64,000 nt of DNA from Bradyrhizobium genosp. L (GCF_015624485.1 NZ_CP061378.1:2852001-2916000); one strand, 5' to 3'. Positions 39,007-49,103 are shown, numbered from the stretch's first letter. The notes: generated by a model from the letters alone, not told the origin. Numbers and translations: made by a program.

Positions 39007-39927
39007 ATGACGCAAGCACAAGAACAGACCCTTGAGAAACCGCCCGAGACCATCGATCTCCGGCACGAATTCGCCGATCTCGGCATCGGCGCCGTGCTCG
39101 ACCAGCTCGATTCCGAATTGATCGGGTTGAAGCCGGTGAAGACCCGGATCCGCGAGATCGCCTCGCTGCTTCTGGTCGAGCGCATCCGGCAGAAGATGGC
39201 GCTGGCGACGACGTTTCCGACCCTGCACATGTCGTTCACCGGCAATCCCGGCACCGGCAAGACCACGGTGGCGCTGCGGATGGCCGGTATCCTGCACAAG
39301 CTCGGCTTCGTGCGCCGCGGCCACGTCATCAGCGTCACGCGCGACGACCTGGTCGGGCAATATATCGGCCACACCGCGCCGAAGACCAAGGAGATCCTGA
39401 AGAAGGCGATGGGCGGCGTGCTGTTCATCGACGAAGCCTATTATCTCTACCGTCCCGAGAACGAGCGCGACTACGGCCAGGAGGCGATCGAGATCCTGCT
39501 CCAGGTGATGGAGCAGCAGCGCGAGGACATGGTGGTGATCCTGGCCGGCTACGGCGACCGCATGGAAAAATTCTTCCAGAGCAATCCGGGGTTCCGCTCG
39601 CGGATCGCGCATCATGTCGACTTCCCCGACTATTCCGATGCCGAGCTATTGTGGATCGCCGAACTGATGCTGCAGCAGCAGAATTATCGTCTTTCTCCTG
39701 AGGCACGCGAGGCCTTCGTCCGCTACATCGCCGCGCGCAAGACGCAGCCGCTGTTCTCCAATGCCCGCTCGATCCGCAACGCGCTCGATCGCATCCGGCT
39801 GCGCCAGGCCAACCGGATCGTGGCCAAGCTCGACCGCACGCTGACCGCCGACGACGTGATGTCGATCGAGGCCGGTGATGTGCTGGCGAGCCGCGTGTTT
39901 TCCAAGCCAGCGGGCGAGGGGCGATGA
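39007..39927 (+). CDS. cbbX: red-type RuBisCO activase (AAA+)
   Basis: 306 residues with Walker [10 protein letters not shown] (about 80-88), Walker [12 protein letters not shown] (about 139-149), and the [15 protein letters not shown] helix near the C-terminus. CbbX forms RuBP-activated hexameric rings that pull on the large-subunit C-terminus and release inhibitory sugar phosphates from red-type RuBisCO. Its presence directly after cbbLS matches the form assignment. cbbY overlaps its stop. Confidence 0.97.
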   Translation: MTQAQEQTLEKPPETIDLRHEFADLGIGAVLDQLDSELIGLKPVKTRIREIASLLLVERIRQKMALATTFPTLHMSFTGNPGTGKTTVALRMAGILHKLGFVRRGHVISVTRDDLVGQYIGHTAPKTKEILKKAMGGVLFIDEAYYLYRPENERDYGQEAIEILLQVMEQQREDMVVILAGYGDRMEKFFQSNPGFRSRIAHHVDFPDYSDAELLWIAELMLQQQNYRLSPEAREAFVRYIAARKTQPLFSNARSIRNALDRIRLRQANRIVAKLDRTLTADDVMSIEAGDVLASRVFSKPAGEGR

Positions 39928-40640
39928 ACCAGGCGCTCGCAGCGATCCGGTCCGGTGGGATGCGGGACATCATTGCGAGCGCCCGCGCGTTGATCTTCGA
40001 TGTCGACGGCACGCTCGCCGAGACCGAGGAGGTGCATCGCCAGTCCTTCAACGAGGCGTTCGCCGAAGCGGGGCTCGACTGGTTCTGGGACCGGCCGACC
40101 TATGCGCGGCTGCTTCGGGTCGCCGGCGGCAAGGAGCGCATCCGCGCATTCGATCAGCGCAACGCGGTTCCATTGCTGAGCTTTGCCGAGATCGCCGCAT
40201 TGCACCGGGTCAAGACCGCGCGCTACGCCGCGCTGATCGCGGCCGGCGGCTGCCCGCTCCGGCCCGGCGTGTGGAGCTGGCTTTCCAGCGCGCGCCGCCG
40301 GGGCCAGCGTCTGGCGATCGCCACGACCACCTCGCACGGCAATATCGATGCGCTGCTGTCGGTTGCGCTGGGGCTGGACTGGGCCGATCTGTTCGAGACG
40401 ATCGTTGCCGGCGACGACGTTCCACGCAAGAAGCCGGCGCCCGATGTCTACGACGCCGTGCTCGCGCGGCTCGCGCTCAGGCCGGCGGATTGCATCGCCA
40501 TCGAGGATTCCGGCAACGGACTCGTCGCTGCATCGCGGGCCGGCATTCCCGTTGTCGTCACCCGCAGCGCGTATTTCCACGACGACGATTTGACCGGGGC
40601 TCTCTTGGTCGTCGATGATCTCTCTCAGGTCGACTACTGA
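39924..40640 (+). CDS. cbbY: CbbY-family HAD phosphatase
   Basis: The 238-residue HAD protein has motif [14 protein letters not shown] (Asp nucleophile, about residue 24), the Lys of motif III in [13 protein letters not shown], and motif [11 protein letters not shown]. CbbY phosphatases remove the misfire inhibitor xylulose-1,5-bisphosphate, so this gene backs up CbbX in keeping RuBisCO active. ATGA overlap with cbbX. It is the last gene of the cbb operon; no clear terminator follows it. Confidence 0.93.
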   Translation: MNQALAAIRSGGMRDIIASARALIFDVDGTLAETEEVHRQSFNEAFAEAGLDWFWDRPTYARLLRVAGGKERIRAFDQRNAVPLLSFAEIAALHRVKTARYAALIAAGGCPLRPGVWSWLSSARRRGQRLAIATTTSHGNIDALLSVALGLDWADLFETIVAGDDVPRKKPAPDVYDAVLARLALRPADCIAIEDSGNGLVAASRAGIPVVVTRSAYFHDDDLTGALLVVDDLSQVDY

Positions 40641-41046
40641 GGTACCGCTTGCCGGGCGTGACCTCTCGCGGCCGCTAAATAGTCAAATAATATGACTAGT
40701 CGAGGCATCCCTTCCGTGAAATAGTACGGCTTCACCCCGCAAGAGGGTGGCCAAGGGGTGCCAGAACACCGCGATCCGCGGCAGCTGGCGCGCACGAACG
40801 ACCTCGGGAGACCGCGCCTCATGATTGCCAACGCCATTCCTGCGCCTGCTTCACTGCATCCTCTCGCGTCCCGCTGAACCCGGCGGGCGGTTCGTGGATT
40901 GGCTGGTCGCGAAGGCGAGCATTGGCGATGGCAATGGCTGCATCACATTTTCGCAACTTCCAGGTGTGACGGTGGCGCATAGGATGCGGCGGGCAGGCGA
41001 CCGGTGGCCGGCGATAGAAACAATTCAACAAGAAAGGGAGTGACGC
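40641..41046. other. 406-base gap between the cbb operon and the chvE-type operon
   Basis: No gene is supported; one 72-codon frame (40825-41043) lacks a ribosome-binding site and a plausible product. The region holds the palindrome at 40680-40698 and presumably the promoter of the sugar importer. AAAGGGAG just before 41047 is the next ribosome-binding site. Confidence 0.6.
40680..40698. promoter_or_regulatory. AT-rich palindrome upstream of the sugar importer
   Basis: TAGTCA (40680-40685) and TGACTA (40693-40698) are perfect inverted repeats around AATAATA. Its position in the gap before the importer genes suggests an operator. TAATAT (40688-40693) could be a -10, but no good -35 was found. 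Confidence 0.45.
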
Positions 41047-42114
41047 ATGTTTGGGTTGAGGACCACATTGTTTGCGCTCGCGCTGGCGGGCTTCGCCGGC
41101 GCACCATCGGGCGCGCTCGCCCAGAGCAAACCGACCATCGGGATCGCGATGCCGACCAAATCCTCGGCGCGCTGGATCGATGACGGCAACAACATGGTCA
41201 AGGTGCTGAAGGACCGTGGCTACGGCACCGACCTGCAATATGCCGAAGACGACATCCCGAACCAGCTCTCCCAGGTCGAGAACATGGTGACCAAGGGCGC
41301 CAAGGTGCTGGTGATCGCGGCGATCGACGGCACCACGCTGTCGGATGCGCTGAAGCAGGCCAAGGCGCAAGGGATCACCGTGATCGCCTATGACCGCCTG
41401 ATCCGCGACACGCCCAACGTCGACTATTACGCGACCTTCGATAATTTCCAGGTCGGCGTGCTGCAGGCGCAGTCGATCGTGAACGGGCTTGGCCTGAAGG
41501 ACGGCAAGGGGCCCTTCAACATCGAATTGTTCGGCGGCTCGCCCGACGACAACAACGCCTATTTCTTCTACAACGGCGCGATGTCGGTGCTGAAGCCCTA
41601 CATCGACAGCGGCAAGCTCGTCGTCGCCAGCGGCCAGATGGGCATGGACAAGGTCGCCACCCTTCGCTGGGACGGCGCGACCGCACAGGCGCGGATGGAC
41701 AATCTGCTCAGTGCCTTCTACGGCAAGAAGCGCGTCGATGCGGTGCTGTCGCCCTATGACGGCCTGTCGATCGGCATCATCTCGTCGCTGAAGGGCGTCG
41801 GCTACGGCAGCAAGGATCAGCCGATGCCCTACATCTCCGGCCAGGACGCCGAGGTTCCCTCGATCAAGGCGATGCTGCGCGGCGAGCAGTATTCGACCAT
41901 CTTCAAGGATACCCGCGACCTCGCCAAGGTGACGGCCGACATGGTCGATGCGGTGCTGAACAAGAAGGAGGTCGCCGTCAACGACACCAAGTCCTACAAC
42001 AACGGCGTCAAGGTGGTTCCCTCCTATCTGCTGAAGCCGGTTGTGGTGGACAAGACCAATTGGGAGAAAGTCCTGGTTGACAGCGGCTACTACAAGAAGT
42101 CGCAATTCGAGTAG
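41047..42114 (+). CDS. chvE: ChvE-type multiple-sugar-binding periplasmic protein
   Basis: The 355-residue protein has a signal peptide ending GALAQS. Characteristic ChvE stretches include [38 protein letters not shown] and [18 protein letters not shown]. In Agrobacterium, ChvE binds arabinose, galactose, glucose and related sugars and feeds GguAB; it also touches the virulence sensor VirA. Here it begins an operon with the matching ATPase and permease, so an uptake role is most likely. Whether it also serves as a chemoreceptor ligand cannot be told. Confidence 0.92.
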   Translation: MFGLRTTLFALALAGFAGAPSGALAQSKPTIGIAMPTKSSARWIDDGNNMVKVLKDRGYGTDLQYAEDDIPNQLSQVENMVTKGAKVLVIAAIDGTTLSDALKQAKAQGITVIAYDRLIRDTPNVDYYATFDNFQVGVLQAQSIVNGLGLKDGKGPFNIELFGGSPDDNNAYFFYNGAMSVLKPYIDSGKLVVASGQMGMDKVATLRWDGATAQARMDNLLSAFYGKKRVDAVLSPYDGLSIGIISSLKGVGYGSKDQPMPYISGQDAEVPSIKAMLRGEQYSTIFKDTRDLAKVTADMVDAVLNKKEVAVNDTKSYNNGVKVVPSYLLKPVVVDKTNWEKVLVDSGYYKKSQFE

Positions 42115-42159
42115 GGCGATTTCGAGCGAACTGGATACCGCGCTGCGGGACGTGATGCG

Positions 42160-43725
42160 ATGACGGCAATGCTTGAGATGCGCGGCGTCAGCAAGAGCTT
42201 TGCCGGCGTGCAGGCGCTGCGCGACGTCAGCTTCACCGTGGAGGCCGGCCAGATCCATGCGCTAGTCGGCGAGAACGGTGCCGGCAAGTCGACCCTGATG
42301 AAGGTGCTGAGCGGGGTGTACCCCGCCGGCAGCTACGAAGGGTCGATCGTGTTCGACGGCGAAGAGCGCCGGTTCCGCGACATCAACGACTCCGAAGCGC
42401 TGGGGATCATCATCATCCACCAGGAGCTGGCGCTGATCCCGCAGATGTCGATCGCCGAGAACATCTTCCTGTCCCATCCGCCATCCCGGTTCGGCGTGAT
42501 CGATCGCAACACGGTGTACCGTCGCACCGCGGAGCTGCTCGCGCAGGTCGGCCTGCGGGAGCAGCCGGATACGCTGGTCACCGATCTCGGCGTCGGCAAG
42601 CAGCAGCTGGTCGAGATCGCCAAGGCGCTGTCCAAGCGGGTCAAGCTCCTGATCCTCGACGAGCCGACCGCGAGCCTCAATGAGGCCGACAGTGCGGCGC
42701 TGCTGGAGCGGCTGATGACGTTCCGCGAGCAGGGCATCGCCTCGATCCTGATCTCGCACAAGCTCAACGAGGTCGCCCGCGTCGCTGACCGCATCACGGT
42801 GCTGCGCGACGGCCGCACCGTCGACAGCCTCGATTGCAGTACCGAAAAGATCGAGGAGGACCGCATCATCCGCAGCATGGTCAATCGCGATCTCGCGCAT
42901 CGCTTCCCGGAGCGCAATGTCGCGATCGGCGATCCCGTGCTGACGGTCGCGAACTGGTCGGTGCATCATCCGCTGCACACCGCGCGGCAGGTGATCCGGA
43001 ACGTCGATTTCACCGTGCGCCGCGGCGAGGTGATCGGCATCGCCGGCCTGATGGGCGCCGGCCGCACCGAATTCGCGATGAGCCTATTCGGCCGCGCCTG
43101 GGGCACCAACATCTCCGGCAAGGTCCGTCTCGACGGACGCGAGCCTGATCTGTCCAGCGTGCCGGCGGCGATCGACGCTGGGCTTGCCTACGTCACCGAG
43201 GACCGCAAGCAGCTCGGGCTGATCCTCGGCCACGACGTCCGCAAGAACGTCACGCTGTCGAGCCTTCGCCAGGTCGCCGAGCGCGGCGTGATCGACGACC
43301 TGGTCGAGCTGAAGGCCGCGAGCGACTACCGCAGCCGGATGCGGATCCGCTGTTCCGACGTCTATCAGGAGACCGGCCAGCTCTCCGGCGGCAACCAGCA
43401 GAAGGTGGTGCTGTCGAAGTGGCTGATGACCGACCCCAAGGTGCTGCTGCTGGACGAACCGACGCGAGGCATCGATGTCGGGGCCAAATACGAGATTTAC
43501 TGTATCATCAACGAGCTCGCGGAGGCCGGCAAGGGCGTCGTGGTGATCTCGTCGGAAATGCCGGAACTGCTCGGCATTTGCGACCGGATCTGCGTCATGA
43601 ATGACGGCGCCTTCGTCGGCGAGTTCGCGGCCGCCGACGCCACGCAGGAGAAGATCATGCGCGCCATCATGCGCAATGTCAGGATGCCCGGCGCCGGCGC
43701 GGCGCTGCAAGGAGCGGCACAATGA
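42160..43725 (+). CDS. gguA: multiple-monosaccharide ABC transporter ATP-binding protein
   Basis: 521 residues with two ATPase domains. The first has Walker A GENGAGKSTLMK (about 36), LGVGKQQLVE in the signature position and LILDEPTASL. The second has a degenerate Walker A (GLMGAGRTE), a full LSGGNQQK (about 407) and LLLDEPTRGIDVG. It is the energy-coupling partner of the ChvE-type protein (also called mmsA). The permease start overlaps its stop. Confidence 0.94.
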   Translation: MTAMLEMRGVSKSFAGVQALRDVSFTVEAGQIHALVGENGAGKSTLMKVLSGVYPAGSYEGSIVFDGEERRFRDINDSEALGIIIIHQELALIPQMSIAENIFLSHPPSRFGVIDRNTVYRRTAELLAQVGLREQPDTLVTDLGVGKQQLVEIAKALSKRVKLLILDEPTASLNEADSAALLERLMTFREQGIASILISHKLNEVARVADRITVLRDGRTVDSLDCSTEKIEEDRIIRSMVNRDLAHRFPERNVAIGDPVLTVANWSVHHPLHTARQVIRNVDFTVRRGEVIGIAGLMGAGRTEFAMSLFGRAWGTNISGKVRLDGREPDLSSVPAAIDAGLAYVTEDRKQLGLILGHDVRKNVTLSSLRQVAERGVIDDLVELKAASDYRSRMRIRCSDVYQETGQLSGGNQQKVVLSKWLMTDPKVLLLDEPTRGIDVGAKYEIYCIINELAEAGKGVVVISSEMPELLGICDRICVMNDGAFVGEFAAADATQEKIMRAIMRNVRMPGAGAALQGAAQ

Positions 43726-44912
43726 CCGATAAGACGGTGTCACTTCCCGAGGTTCCGACGCATACCGGTTTCATCAAGAACAATCTGCGCAACTACGGCA
43801 TGCTGCTGTCGCTGCTTGCGATCATGCTGTTCTTCGAGATCGTGACCGACGGTACGCTGCTGCAGCCGCTCAACCTCACCAACCTCGTGCTGCAGAATAG
43901 CTACATCGTGATCATGGCGCTCGGCATGTTGCTGGTGATCGTCACCGGGCACATCGATCTTTCGGTCGGATCGGTCGCGGGCTTCGTCGGCGCGGTCGCG
44001 GCCGTCTTGATGGTGCGCTACCACGTCAGCTACCCGATCGCCTTCGTCGCCTGCCTCGTGGTCGGCGCCGCGATCGGAGCGGCGCAGGGCTACTGGGTGG
44101 CCTATTTCGGCATTCCGTCTTTCATCGTGACCTTGGCCGGCATGCTGGTGTTCAAGGGCCTGGCGCTCGCGGTGCTGCAGGGCCAGTCGCTCGGGCCGTT
44201 CCCGTCGACCTTCCAGAAATTGTCGTCGGGCTTCATCCCGGAGTTGTTTCCGAGCGCCGGCACGCTGTATCCGACCTCGCTCCTGATCGGCATCGTGCTT
44301 GCCTTCGCGCTGGTGCTGGCAAGCGCCAAGACCCGTGCGCGCGAGTTGTCGCACGGCATCTCGGTCGAGCCTTATGTGTTCTTCGTCGCCAAGAGCGTGG
44401 CGCTGGCGGGCGCGGTGCTCTACTTCACCTATCTGATCGCCTCGCATCGCGGCCTGCCCAACGTGCTTGTCATCATGACGGCGCTGATTGCACTCTATGG
44501 TTTTGTCACGCGGCGCACCGTGATCGGCCGGCAGATCTATGCGGTCGGTGGCAATGCCAAGGCGGCGAAGCTGTCGGGCGTCAAGACCGAGCGGCTGACC
44601 TTCTTTACCTTCGTCAACATGGGCGTGCTCGCGGCGCTCGCTGGTCTCGTGTTCGCCGCGCGGCTCAACACGGCGACGCCGAAGGCCGGGCTTGGCTTCG
44701 AGCTCGACGTGATCGCCGCCTGCTTCATCGGCGGTGCCTCGGCCTATGGCGGCGTCGGCCGTGTCGGCGGAGCGGTGGTCGGCGCCATGATCATGGGCGT
44801 GATGAACAACGGCATGTCGATCCTCGGCATCGGCATCGATTACCAGCAGGTCATCAAGGGCCTGGTGCTGCTCGGCGCCGTCTGCATCGATGTCTACAAC
44901 CAGCGACGCTGA
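43722..44912 (+). CDS. gguB: multiple-monosaccharide ABC transporter permease
   Basis: 396 residues, longer than RbsC because of an extra central loop, as in GguB/XylH permeases. It has about ten membrane spans, with MALGMLLVIVTGHIDLSVGS near residue 63 and GGASAYGGVGRVGGAVVGA near 335. It forms the channel for the sugars delivered by the ChvE-type protein (also called mmsB). ATGA overlap with gguA gives tight coupling. No further sugar gene is in the unit, except possibly the phosphatase-family gene that follows after 59 bases. Confidence 0.93.
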   Translation: MTDKTVSLPEVPTHTGFIKNNLRNYGMLLSLLAIMLFFEIVTDGTLLQPLNLTNLVLQNSYIVIMALGMLLVIVTGHIDLSVGSVAGFVGAVAAVLMVRYHVSYPIAFVACLVVGAAIGAAQGYWVAYFGIPSFIVTLAGMLVFKGLALAVLQGQSLGPFPSTFQKLSSGFIPELFPSAGTLYPTSLLIGIVLAFALVLASAKTRARELSHGISVEPYVFFVAKSVALAGAVLYFTYLIASHRGLPNVLVIMTALIALYGFVTRRTVIGRQIYAVGGNAKAAKLSGVKTERLTFFTFVNMGVLAALAGLVFAARLNTATPKAGLGFELDVIAACFIGGASAYGGVGRVGGAVVGAMIMGVMNNGMSILGIGIDYQQVIKGLVLLGAVCIDVYNQRR

Positions 44913-44971
44913 GCCGAACACGCGGTCACATTTCTGCGGTAGGCTCCCGAATCAATGAGGGAGAACGCCGC

Positions 44972-45805
44972 GTGAAACTGTCCCATGCCGATGCGCTGAA
45001 CATAGGACAAATCCTTGCCGAGGTCGGCCGCACCGAGATCATGCCGCGGTTCCGTCGCGTGCGGGAGATCGAGGTCCGCACCAAGACCTCCGCCTTCGAC
45101 GTGGTCACCGAGGCCGATGAGAAGGCCGAGGAGGCGATCGCGGCAGCGCTGCTGCGCGCGTTTCCGGGTGCTGCCATCATCGGCGAGGAGGGCACGTCGC
45201 GTGACCCGGCGGCGCTCGATCAGGTCGGGACCGCGGAACTCGCCTTCATCATCGACCCGATCGATGGCACGCGCAATTTCACCTCCAGCCTGCCGCTGTT
45301 CGGCAGCATGGTGGCCGCCACCATGCGCGGCGAGATCGTGTTCGGTGCGATCCACGATCCCGTCTGCAACGACACCGCGTTCGCGCTGCGCGGCGAGGGC
45401 GCCTGGCTCGAGATGCCCGACGGCAAGCGCCACGATCTCAAGGTCGCAGCCGCGGTGCCGGTCAAGGAGATGGACGGCGTGATCGGCGTCAACTTCCTGC
45501 CCGAGCCGCTGCGCACCACCGTGGTCGGCAACATCTCCAAGCTTGGCATGACGGCGTGGCTGCGCTGCGCCGCGCACGAATATCGGCTGGCGGCATCGGG
45601 GCATTGCCACCTGCTGTTCTACAACAAGCTGATGCCGTGGGATCATGCGGCCGGCTGGCTGCTGCATCGCGAGGCCGGGGGCTATAGCGCGCATTTCGAC
45701 GGATCGCCGTACAAGCCGGTCAACACGACAGGTGGGTTGTTGTGTGCGCCCGGTGAAGCGAGCTGGCACGCGGTGAAGCAGGCGATCTTGACGGAGGGTG
45801 GGTAG
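44972..45805 (+). CDS. inositol-monophosphatase family protein
   Basis: GTG start at 44972 after GAGGGAGA. The 277-residue enzyme has the metal motifs of the Li-sensitive phosphatase family: GEEGTS (about 71), IDPIDGTRNF (about 94) and WDHAAGWLLHREAGG (about 224). Members act on myo-inositol-1-phosphate, histidinol phosphate, or PAP/fructose bisphosphate. Closeness to the sugar importer is suggestive, but the separate ribosome-binding site and 59-base gap leave cotranscription open. The substrate is not identifiable. Confidence 0.88.
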   Translation: MKLSHADALNIGQILAEVGRTEIMPRFRRVREIEVRTKTSAFDVVTEADEKAEEAIAAALLRAFPGAAIIGEEGTSRDPAALDQVGTAELAFIIDPIDGTRNFTSSLPLFGSMVAATMRGEIVFGAIHDPVCNDTAFALRGEGAWLEMPDGKRHDLKVAAAVPVKEMDGVIGVNFLPEPLRTTVVGNISKLGMTAWLRCAAHEYRLAASGHCHLLFYNKLMPWDHAAGWLLHREAGGYSAHFDGSPYKPVNTTGGLLCAPGEASWHAVKQAILTEGG

Positions 45806-45825
45806 GCTGCTGCAACAACAACGGT

Positions 45826-45948
45826 GTCGTCCCGGCGAAGGTCGGGACCCATAACCACAGGATTGAGTCGTTAAGGAAGACTGCGGCCCCAGAGCCGTAC
45901 AAAAATGACCTTCAGTGGTAATGGGTCCCGGCCTTCGCGGGGACGACG
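45826..45948. repeat. inverted pair of GTCGTCCCGGCGAAGG-type repeats
   Basis: The left element begins GTCGTCCCGGCGAAGGTCGG at 45826. The right, inverted element ends CTTCGCGGGGACGAC at 45948, starting TGGGTCCCGGC. It fills the space between the phosphatase gene and the convergent GT87-like gene. Confidence 0.75.
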
Positions 45949-45976
45949 CTGAGTATTTGGTGCCGCTTGTCCCCCG

Positions 45977-47182
45977 TCACGACGGCGGCAGATGCCTGAT
46001 ACGGCGAGCCACCAGCAGGGTCAGTCCCATGATTGCGATCGGGCCGAGCGGCACGCCGTTGGCGCCCGCTGGCACCATGGCGAAAGGCGTGAGATAGAGC
46101 GCGGCGAGCGTGACGCGTTCATACGGCAGCCAGCCACGTGCGATCGCCTGCGCGGCCAGCCACGCGCCCGGGATTGCCAGGATCACCATCTCGTAATTGC
46201 CGAAGAACGGCACGCACAGGCCTGTCACGGCCGTCATCAGCGCGATCTCGGCGGCGCCGCCGGGCCGGGTTCGCAATGTCAGCACCAGCGCGACAATTAC
46301 GGCGGCAGCGGTCACAAGCTGCACCAGCCAGGCGGTGTCGCTGGAGCCACCGAGCAGGCGGACACCAGCATAGAGGCTGGCGAATTTCTCGAAGCCGGGT
46401 GCGCCGCCGATGTTCCAGGCGCTGGCCTGGGGCAGGACGTTGATGAATCCCACCCAGGCGTCGATGCCGAACAGCGCGGTGGCTGCCGCGACCAGCACCA
46501 GTGTCGTTGCGACCGCCGCAGCGAGCGCGCGCCAGCGCCGCGTCACGATCAGCACGAGCGGGGCAAGGAAGGCGATTTGCGGCTTGAAGGTGAGGCAGCC
46601 GATCAGCACGCCGGCGGCGACGGGATAGCGGTCGAGCGTGAGCGCGGATCCGCCGAGCAGGCCGGCCGAGAACAGCGAGTTCTGTCCGAACAGCGCGCAC
46701 ACCCAGGCGGCCGGGAAGGCGAGCGCCGGCACGACTGAGCCGCCCCTGAGCATGGCTCGCACCGCGGCGGAGTAAGCGGCGCCAGTCGCGGTGATCCAGA
46801 CGGACGCTGCCGCCGCAAACGGCAGCAGCGCGAAGGGCAACCAGACCAGCAGCGCGGTCGGCGGATAGAAGAACGGCGCGTAGGTTTTGTCACCGAGCAC
46901 GGCGGCAACGGCGGCGCGGCCCGCATCGCCATAGGCATCGCCGGCATGGCCTGCGAACGCGAGCCGGCCTGCGGTCCAGAACGCCGCGAAATCGTGGCCG
47001 ACCTCCATGGTCGGCGCAGCCCACGGGATGCTCGCGACCGCGCCGATCATCAGCACCAGCAGCACGCGGGTGAAGGCGGTGACGCGGTCGGCCGTCAGCC
47101 AGTCGGCGTCACGCAGCACCGACAGCGAGCCCGAGCCCCGTGGCAAGTCTTGCGACGCGTCCTGCGATATCTGCCGGTTCAT
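45977..47182 (-). CDS. polytopic membrane protein, GT87/DUF2029-like mannosyltransferase
   Basis: ATG 47182 (MNRQISQDASQD) is preferred; the frame upstream is open but looks non-coding. The 401-residue protein has about ten hydrophobic segments and an Asp near the start of the first periplasmic loop (MEVGHDFAAFWTAGRLAF), the pattern of DUF2029/GT87 lipid-linked glycosyltransferases. FFYPPTALLVWLPFALLP is also typical. It would transfer a sugar from a polyprenyl phosphate to an envelope glycan or lipid. The acceptor is unknown. It stands alone and is convergent to the phosphatase gene. Confidence 0.8.
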   Translation of the reverse strand: MNRQISQDASQDLPRGSGSLSVLRDADWLTADRVTAFTRVLLVLMIGAVASIPWAAPTMEVGHDFAAFWTAGRLAFAGHAGDAYGDAGRAAVAAVLGDKTYAPFFYPPTALLVWLPFALLPFAAAASVWITATGAAYSAAVRAMLRGGSVVPALAFPAAWVCALFGQNSLFSAGLLGGSALTLDRYPVAAGVLIGCLTFKPQIAFLAPLVLIVTRRWRALAAAVATTLVLVAAATALFGIDAWVGFINVLPQASAWNIGGAPGFEKFASLYAGVRLLGGSSDTAWLVQLVTAAAVIVALVLTLRTRPGGAAEIALMTAVTGLCVPFFGNYEMVILAIPGAWLAAQAIARGWLPYERVTLAALYLTPFAMVPAGANGVPLGPIAIMGLTLLVARRIRHLPPS

Positions 47183-47390
47183 AGGTGTCCGCGTATGCCG
47201 TGTCCCTCGCGATATCTGATTGAAATCGTCTAAGGTTACGTAAACCGGACCTCCGCCATCCTTCAGCACGGAAACTGGAATCCAGACCATTGCCGCCGTC
47301 TGTGACTGTCATGGCAAACATGGTAAAGGAATCTGGAACGAGCTTTGGCGCGGCTCGCACCGAGGCTCGACGCCAAACGGATCGTCGCGA

Positions 47391-48086
47391 ATGGCGACAT
47401 TGCAGCAGTTCGGTCTTGAGATCTGGATCGCCGAGGGACCATGCGTTGCTGTCGCCGGATTCCACTATCCGACCCGGATGGCCGTCATCCGGCTGGCTGA
47501 CGGGAACCTATTCATCTGGTCGCCGGTCCGGCTGACCGAGAGCCTTGGCGCCGCGGTGGATGCGCTCGGTCCCGTGCGGCACATCGTGGCGCCGAATTCG
47601 CTGCATCATCTCTTTCTTGCGGAGTGGAAGCGCGCCTATCCCGGTGCCGTGCTTTACGTCCCGCCTGGCCTGCACAAGCAACGCAAGGATATCGCCTTCG
47701 ATGCCGATCTTCGGGACATGCCGAGCCCCGATTGGGCCGGGCAGATCGATCAGGTGGTGGTGCACGGCAATCTGATCACTACCGAGGTGGTGTTCTTTCA
47801 CGTGAGGAGCCGCACCGTGCTGTTCACCGACCTGCTGCAACAGATTCCGGTCGAACTGCTCTCGGGCTGGCGGGCAACGATCGCAAGACTGGACTTGATG
47901 GTGGGGCCAGAGCCGTCGGTGCCGCGCAAGTTTCGCTTCGGCTTCACCAACCGCCGCGCGGCGCGGGCAGCGCTGGGGCGCATTCTGGCATGGCCGGTCG
48001 AAAAGGTGCTGATGGCCCACGGTACACCGGTCGAGACCGCCGCGCCTGCATTCTTGCGCCGTGCCTTCGCGTGGCTCATCAAGTGA
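47391..48086 (+). CDS. DUF4336 domain protein
   Basis: The 231-residue protein shows the DUF4336 pattern: FHYPTRMAVIRLADGNLFIW, then GPVRHIVAPNSLHHLFLAEW, and a late MAHGTPVET. The layout resembles a metallo-beta-lactamase-like fold with reduced metal motifs (NSLHHL in place of HxHxDH). It lacks a signal peptide. The start at 47391 is the first Met of the frame. It is a single gene, with the LysR gene of the next cluster convergent to it. The function of this family is unknown. Confidence 0.8.
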   Translation: MATLQQFGLEIWIAEGPCVAVAGFHYPTRMAVIRLADGNLFIWSPVRLTESLGAAVDALGPVRHIVAPNSLHHLFLAEWKRAYPGAVLYVPPGLHKQRKDIAFDADLRDMPSPDWAGQIDQVVVHGNLITTEVVFFHVRSRTVLFTDLLQQIPVELLSGWRATIARLDLMVGPEPSVPRKFRFGFTNRRAARAALGRILAWPVEKVLMAHGTPVETAAPAFLRRAFAWLIK

Positions 48087-48138
48087 TGTGAGAGGCAGCT
48101 GCGATTTATTTGCGCGAGGCCTGACGGTCTCCGGACAG

Positions 48139-49068
48139 CTACCGCCGCGACGCGCTGAGAAACAGCGGGCGGAAAATGTCCAGAAATCCGGTGGCTGCCG
48201 GCGTCAGCGGGCGATTTTTCAGCCGCAGGATTCCGATCCTGCGGATCAGCGGCGGCGAGACCAACTTCTTGACGACGACGCCACGCGGCGCGCGCGGCGG
48301 CAGCGCCGAGGCCGGAACGATCGAGATGCCGACATTGGCGCCGACGAAATCATAGAGCGTGCCGAACTGCTCGACGACCGTGCTGTGCTTGAGCACGATG
48401 CCATTGGCGGTCGCGACGCTGTCGATCTGCTGCCGCAGGCCGGAGCCGGTGGGCAGCGACACGAACGTCTCGTGGCGCAGCTCGCGCAGGCTGAGCGTGC
48501 TCTTCTTGCAGAGCGGATGGCGGGCGGGCAGGATCGCAAAGCAGGACTCCTGCACCGCGTCGTCGCTGACGAACTCCGGGCCGAGCGCGGTGACATTGCC
48601 GACGCCGAAATCGGCGAGGCCGCTGCGGACGTCTTCATAGACCTCGCTGCCGAGACCCTCGCGCAGATGGATTTCGACGCCGGGATGCGCCTTCCGGTAC
48701 TTCAACACGGCCTCGGGCACCACGCGATGGGTGAGTGACAGCAGGCAGGAGATGATCAGGCGGCCCTTGATCTGCTCGCCGAGCGCGCGGGCGTTGTCGA
48801 CCTGGGTGCCGAGATCGGCGAGCAGGCGCTGCGACGATGCCGTGAACTCGCGACCGGGCGCGGTCAGGATCACGTTGCGGGTCGAGCGCAAGAACAGCGA
48901 GACGCCGAGCTGCCGTTCGAGCTGCAGCACCAAGCGACTGACGGCCGACTGCGTCATGCCGAGGTCGGCGGCGGCCGCGGTAAAGCTGCTATAGACCGCG
49001 ACCGAGTTGGCGGCGCGGAGATGTTTGAGGCTGACCTCGAACTGGCGTGGGCGGCGCGTTCGCATCAT
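48139..49068 (-). CDS. LysR-family regulator of the CoA-transferase cluster
   Basis: 309 residues with a LysR helix-turn-helix (AVYSSFTAAAADLGMTQSAV, then SRLVLQLERQLG, about 24-58) and an effector domain. Divergence from the CoA-transferase gene at 49179, with a T-N11-A palindrome between, marks it as that operon's regulator. The basic N-terminus (MMRTRRPRQFE) is slightly extended. The inducer is probably the acid or CoA ester metabolised by the cluster. Confidence 0.9.
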   Translation of the reverse strand: MMRTRRPRQFEVSLKHLRAANSVAVYSSFTAAAADLGMTQSAVSRLVLQLERQLGVSLFLRSTRNVILTAPGREFTASSQRLLADLGTQVDNARALGEQIKGRLIISCLLSLTHRVVPEAVLKYRKAHPGVEIHLREGLGSEVYEDVRSGLADFGVGNVTALGPEFVSDDAVQESCFAILPARHPLCKKSTLSLRELRHETFVSLPTGSGLRQQIDSVATANGIVLKHSTVVEQFGTLYDFVGANVGISIVPASALPPRAPRGVVVKKLVSPPLIRRIGILRLKNRPLTPAATGFLDIFRPLFLSASRR

Positions 49069-49090
49069 TCATTCCATTCTTGCATCAAAA

Positions 49091-49103
49091 TTCCGGATCG
49101 GAA
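49091..49103. promoter_or_regulatory. T-N11-A palindrome, candidate LysR operator
   Basis: TTCCG-GAT-CGGAA is a perfect 5-3-5 inverted repeat that also fits the LysR T-N11-A box. It lies 22 bases from the LysR start and 75 before the CoA-transferase start, where an activator would sit. Confidence 0.6.

Noticed and set aside
40825..41043. A 72-codon frame before chvE
   Set aside because: No ribosome-binding site or recognisable product was found, and it lies in the presumed promoter region.
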